62,339 nt of DNA from CAZOKO01 sp964580455 (lineage in GTDB: Bacteria > Desulfobacterota > WTBG01): positions 1-62,339 of the forward strand of contig CAZOKO010000002.1 of the NCBI GenBank assembly GCA_964580455.1, written 5' to 3'. The position numbers were made by a program, and so were the translations under genes. Under the pieces are notes generated by a model. It worked only from the letters and a program-made list of their open reading frames with translations. It ran no database searches and was not told the DNA's origin. Shown in pieces: positions 60,019 to 62,339 of the stretch (the stretch's first letter is position 1; the number at the start of each line of letters is the position of its first letter).

Positions 60019-60138
60019 TTGACACTCGATATGTGGTGGGTACAATGTACAAAATAGTTCACAACATAACGTGCCCGTACACTCCGGTATTGTCTGGCCT
60101 TCGTATTTATTGACACACAAGCGCTCCTCCCGTATACT
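60019..60138 (+). promoter_or_regulatory. Two promoters upstream of modA
   Basis: TTGACA (60019-60024) with TACAAT 16 bp on (60041-60046), and TTGACA (60110-60115) with TATACT exactly 17 bp on (60133-60138). The second is near consensus and lies ~95 bp before the modA start. No convincing ModE box or molybdenum-cofactor riboswitch was seen. Confidence 0.6.
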
Positions 60139-60233
60139 TTTCCTGTCATAACAGCAAGTTCAATCAATGGACTTGATCGCAGGAAATAATATACTGTCGA
60201 TATAACAACCTTTTAAAACCAGGGAAAATCCAT

Positions 60234-61034
60234 TTGAAGCAGCCGGAGAATAAAACAGGTCCAGTTCAAAAAATACTTTCGTCATTTTTGTTGTGTTTTG
60301 GGGTTGTTATCTGTTTGTCCTTTTTTACGACCTGCGCTGATCATACAACAAAAAAGATAACGGTTTCCTCCTCCTCCAACCTGATCCAGGCTTTCGACCA
60401 CTTGAGGGTTCCATTTCAAAAAAAAACAGGTATACAGGTTATCTATAATTTTGCCAGCAGCGGAAAACTGAGCCAGCAAATAGAACATAGTGCGCAGGTC
60501 GATGTATTTGCTTCAGCAGATACAGCCTATATATCAAGATTGGCAAAAGAAAAAATCATTGATCCTGATTCCGTTAAACCTTATGCGTCCGGTCGTTTAG
60601 TATTCTTCAGTCGTCAAGCTGACTTAGTACCATCAAAAGTTGAAGAACTAGATCTGGCTGAAATAGAACGTATTGCTATTGCGAATCCTGAACATGCCCC
60701 TTATGGTGTTATCGCTCGAACCGTATTGGAAAATAACAATCTTTGGGACAAGCTACAGCACAGGCTTATTTTAGCTGACAATGTTCGCCAGGCTTTGACT
60801 TATGTTGAAACTGGTGATGTTTCAGCAGCATTACTTCCCTTATCGTTGGTAATTAATTTGAAAAAAGGGGCCTATAGTGTGATTCCTGAAAGCCAGCATG
60901 AACCACTTATTCAGTCTATTGGTATTGTTAATCAAACTTCGCACAAAAAAGAAGCACAGACATTTGTCAATTTTGTTATAAGTGAACAGGGCCAATCGAT
61001 TTTAAGAAAATACGGTTACCAATCCGTGAAATGA
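60234..61034 (+). CDS. modA: Molybdate-binding lipoprotein ModA
   Basis: The substrate-binding protein of a molybdate/tungstate ABC importer. The signal sequence has a probable lipobox (FFTTC), then ITVSSSSNLIQAFDHLRVPFQKKTG, IQVIYNFASSGKLSQQIE, VDVFASADTAYISRL, NPEHAPYGVIARTVLEN and SAALLPLSLV (the family's tpyG.aA and G.aDaGivy region). The start is a TTG at 60234. Its stop overlaps the modB ATG (ATGA). The length of 266 is normal. Confidence 0.9.
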   Translation: MKQPENKTGPVQKILSSFLLCFGVVICLSFFTTCADHTTKKITVSSSSNLIQAFDHLRVPFQKKTGIQVIYNFASSGKLSQQIEHSAQVDVFASADTAYISRLAKEKIIDPDSVKPYASGRLVFFSRQADLVPSKVEELDLAEIERIAIANPEHAPYGVIARTVLENNNLWDKLQHRLILADNVRQALTYVETGDVSAALLPLSLVINLKKGAYSVIPESQHEPLIQSIGIVNQTSHKKEAQTFVNFVISEQGQSILRKYGYQSVK

Positions 61035-61297
61035 GCGCTATGCCTTTACACCCTTTGCTTCTTTCAATTCAGGTAGCATTCACCGCTACACTCATCGCAT
61101 TTGTGGTCGGTTTAGCGTTGGCTTTATGGTTGGCCAAAACCAATTTCAGGGGCAAAAGTCTGGTTGAAACATTGATAAACCTACCTCTCATTTTACCACC
61201 CACCGTATTGGGATATTATCTGCTGATTATACTGGGGAAAAGTGGACCATTGTACTTTTTGGGTTTAGGATTGTGTTTAGCTGGTTCGCGGCTGTGA
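61031..61297 (+). CDS. modB: Molybdate permease ModB, N-terminal part (before frameshift)
   Basis: The first three membrane helices of ModB (PLLLSIQVAFTATLIAFVVG, LALWLAKTNFRGKSLVETLINLPLILPPTVLGYYLLIILGKSGPL, quoted in part as NLPLILPPTVLGYYLLIILG). After GKSGPLYFLG the frame leaves the family and ends at 61297. The next frame resumes with FRIVFSWFAAVIASSVVALP. Compared with E. coli ModB about five residues are also missing at the join, so this is a small deletion with a frameshift rather than a single missing base. Confidence 0.85.
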   Translation: MSAMPLHPLLLSIQVAFTATLIAFVVGLALALWLAKTNFRGKSLVETLINLPLILPPTVLGYYLLIILGKSGPLYFLGLGLCLAGSRL

Positions 61298-61707
61298 TCG
61301 CTTCCTCGGTGGTTGCTTTACCGTTGATGGTTCAATCTAGTCGGGCAGCTATAGAATCGGTTGACACAAAAGTTGAAAAGGCAGCAGGAACACTAGGTGC
61401 CCCGCCTTGGAGGATTTTACTGGATGTAACACTACCCTTGGCCAGAAGAGGCATTTTGGCAGGTGTAGTATTAGCTTTTGCGCGTAGTTTGGGTGAATTC
61501 GGCGCAACTCTCATGATCGCCGGCAATATCCCCGGTCGTACCCAAACTCTACCTTTGGCTATCTATGATTTGGTACAGGCTAACCATTTAAAAGAAGCCA
61601 ATATAACGGTTTTGATCATGACGGTTGTGGCCTTTATGCTCCTTTTTTTAGTTTATCGCTTGGAACGGCGATCAGGACAAAATCGGGATTTGCATGTTAA
61701 AGATTGA
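61273..61707 (+). CDS. modB: Molybdate permease ModB, C-terminal part (after frameshift)
   Basis: The rest of ModB: FSWFAAVIASSVVALPLMVQ, then the EAA loop EKAAGTLGAPPWRILLDVTLP, LAGVVLAFARSLGEFGATLM, AGNIPGRTQTLPLAIYDLVQ, and a final helix. It has no start signal of its own and makes sense only joined to 61031-61297. The EAA loop that contacts ModC is intact. The protein end overlaps the modC start by 14 bp. Confidence 0.87.
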   Translation: MFSWFAAVIASSVVALPLMVQSSRAAIESVDTKVEKAAGTLGAPPWRILLDVTLPLARRGILAGVVLAFARSLGEFGATLMIAGNIPGRTQTLPLAIYDLVQANHLKEANITVLIMTVVAFMLLFLVYRLERRSGQNRDLHVKD

Positions 61708-62296
61708 TATTACTAAAACCCTGTCGGACTTCTCTCTTAAGGTTACTTTTGAAATTGACCGTGAAATTTTGGTCTTGTTTGGCTCCTCGGGTGCGGGAAA
61801 GAGCCTGACGCTGGAATGTATTGCAGGGCTAGTTCGACCGGAAAAGGGGATTATTCGATTAGACGATAAGATTTTTTACCAGAGTCCTTCACAATATGTT
61901 CCCAGACATAAGCGGGGAATCGGTGTAGTCTTTCAGGGTTATGCTCTTTTCCCGCATTTGACCGTGGCTCAAAATCTAGCTTACGGAATACGATATGCCA
62001 AAGGGCCAACTATATGCGTGAAGGATATGCTGGGACGTCTTCGGCTTCAGGGTCTAGAGGATCGATATCCAGATCAACTTTCTGGAGGACAACAGCAAAG
62101 AGTTGCGCTGGGAAGAGCTCTAGTTATTCAGCCCAAATTGCTGCTACTTGACGAGCCGTTTTCCGCACTCGATAGGGGTATGAGAGAACATCTGCAGGAA
62201 GATATCACCAATCTGCAAAAGGAATTTGATTTAACCATCATCTATGTTACCCATAATTTGGAAGACGCATTTTTGATGGGTGACAAGCTAGCGTGA
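61694..62296 (+). CDS. modC: Molybdate transport ATPase ModC, truncated at the C-terminus
   Basis: An ABC ATPase: Walker A LFGSSGAGKSLTLECIAGL, Q-loop VVFQGYALFPHLTVAQNL, signature LSGGQQQRVALGRALV, Walker B LLLLDEPFSALD, H-loop IIYVTHNLEDAFLMGDKLA. It stops straight after GDKLA (200 residues); the family continues with a strand and usually a TOBE domain to ~230-360 residues. The DNA after 62296 does not continue the family in any obvious frame. The ATPase core is complete, but with the broken modB the operon looks to be decaying. Confidence 0.87.
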   Translation: MLKIDITKTLSDFSLKVTFEIDREILVLFGSSGAGKSLTLECIAGLVRPEKGIIRLDDKIFYQSPSQYVPRHKRGIGVVFQGYALFPHLTVAQNLAYGIRYAKGPTICVKDMLGRLRLQGLEDRYPDQLSGGQQQRVALGRALVIQPKLLLLDEPFSALDRGMREHLQEDITNLQKEFDLTIIYVTHNLEDAFLMGDKLA

Positions 62297-62339
62297 GTTT
62301 ATTATACAACAAAGCCTAATTCAGCATAAGTACTTTATT

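Overview
The window is a chromosomal scaffold piece, with one 100-N gap, from a moderately AT-rich Gram-negative bacterium. It encodes a lipid A/LpxL-type acyltransferase, lipoproteins, SecD/SecF/YajC, a dTDP-rhamnose pathway and a primary sigma factor. DUF362, DUF169, a heme/flavin-barrel lipoprotein, a CoA-transferase/GNAT fusion and a spore-photoproduct-lyase relative suggest an anaerobe of a Desulfobacterota, Nitrospirota or anammox-Planctomycetota type. The sequence alone does not fix the lineage. No rRNA, tRNA, CRISPR array, phage or intact insertion sequence was seen.

Layout. 0-7 kb: a truncated acyltransferase/condensation-like gene, a dead SDR gene, then a minus-strand run (heme/flavin lipoprotein, DUF362, HAD, PHP, VanZ, bifunctional nuclease, MiaB). 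7.0-8.0 kb: a gene graveyard with wrecks of a YgjP-type metallopeptidase and a RadC protein. 8-15 kb: LpxL-like acyltransferase, tandem cNMP-binding protein, a large amidase lipoprotein, and phosphomannomutase-RfbA-RfbC for surface sugars. 15-21 kb (minus): TreT-type trehalose synthase, response-regulator/PP2C phosphatase, RsbV-like and RsbW-like proteins and glycogen phosphorylase (frameshifted), a stress/storage-sugar operon with built-in partner switching. 21-32.5 kb (plus): DUF169, QueA, Tgt, YajC, SecD, SecF, MoeA, AspS and Mdh, closed by a clear terminator. 32.6-36.5 kb (minus): two unknown exported proteins, a DUF4340 protein and a biotin-dependent carboxyltransferase. 36.7-39.4 kb (plus): a DUF2914 protein, then a tight ParB-like/SPL-like radical SAM pair. 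40-49 kb: CoA synthesis (PanB, PanC, CoaBC), DUF502, uracil-DNA glycosylase, a FlgT-like exported protein, HflX, MiaA and Apt, plus a scar of an AzgA purine permease. 49.5-52.3 kb: MarR and the CoA-transferase/GNAT fusion. 53-60 kb (plus): DEAD-box helicase, TypA/BipA, RpoD, a small HesB-like protein, an RRM protein and an FKBP/SlyD isomerase, a set that looks like RNA/ribosome/cold adaptation. 60-62.3 kb: a molybdate transporter operon with a frameshifted modB and a short modC.

Two themes stand out. First, gene decay: several wrecks, two of which (SDR, AzgA) keep both ends but have lost the middle. Second, several families of dispersed intergenic repeats: a 182-bp MITE-like palindrome, a palindromic element bounded by TAGTRCCTGA, a 7-bp-period repeat, CGCAGAG-type repeats, CATTGCGAG-type repeats and AAAGGGGGACTT-type repeats. 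The most promising functional lead is the ParB-like plus SPL-like pair: its radical SAM protein has Tyr where true spore photoproduct lyase has its hydrogen-donor Cys.
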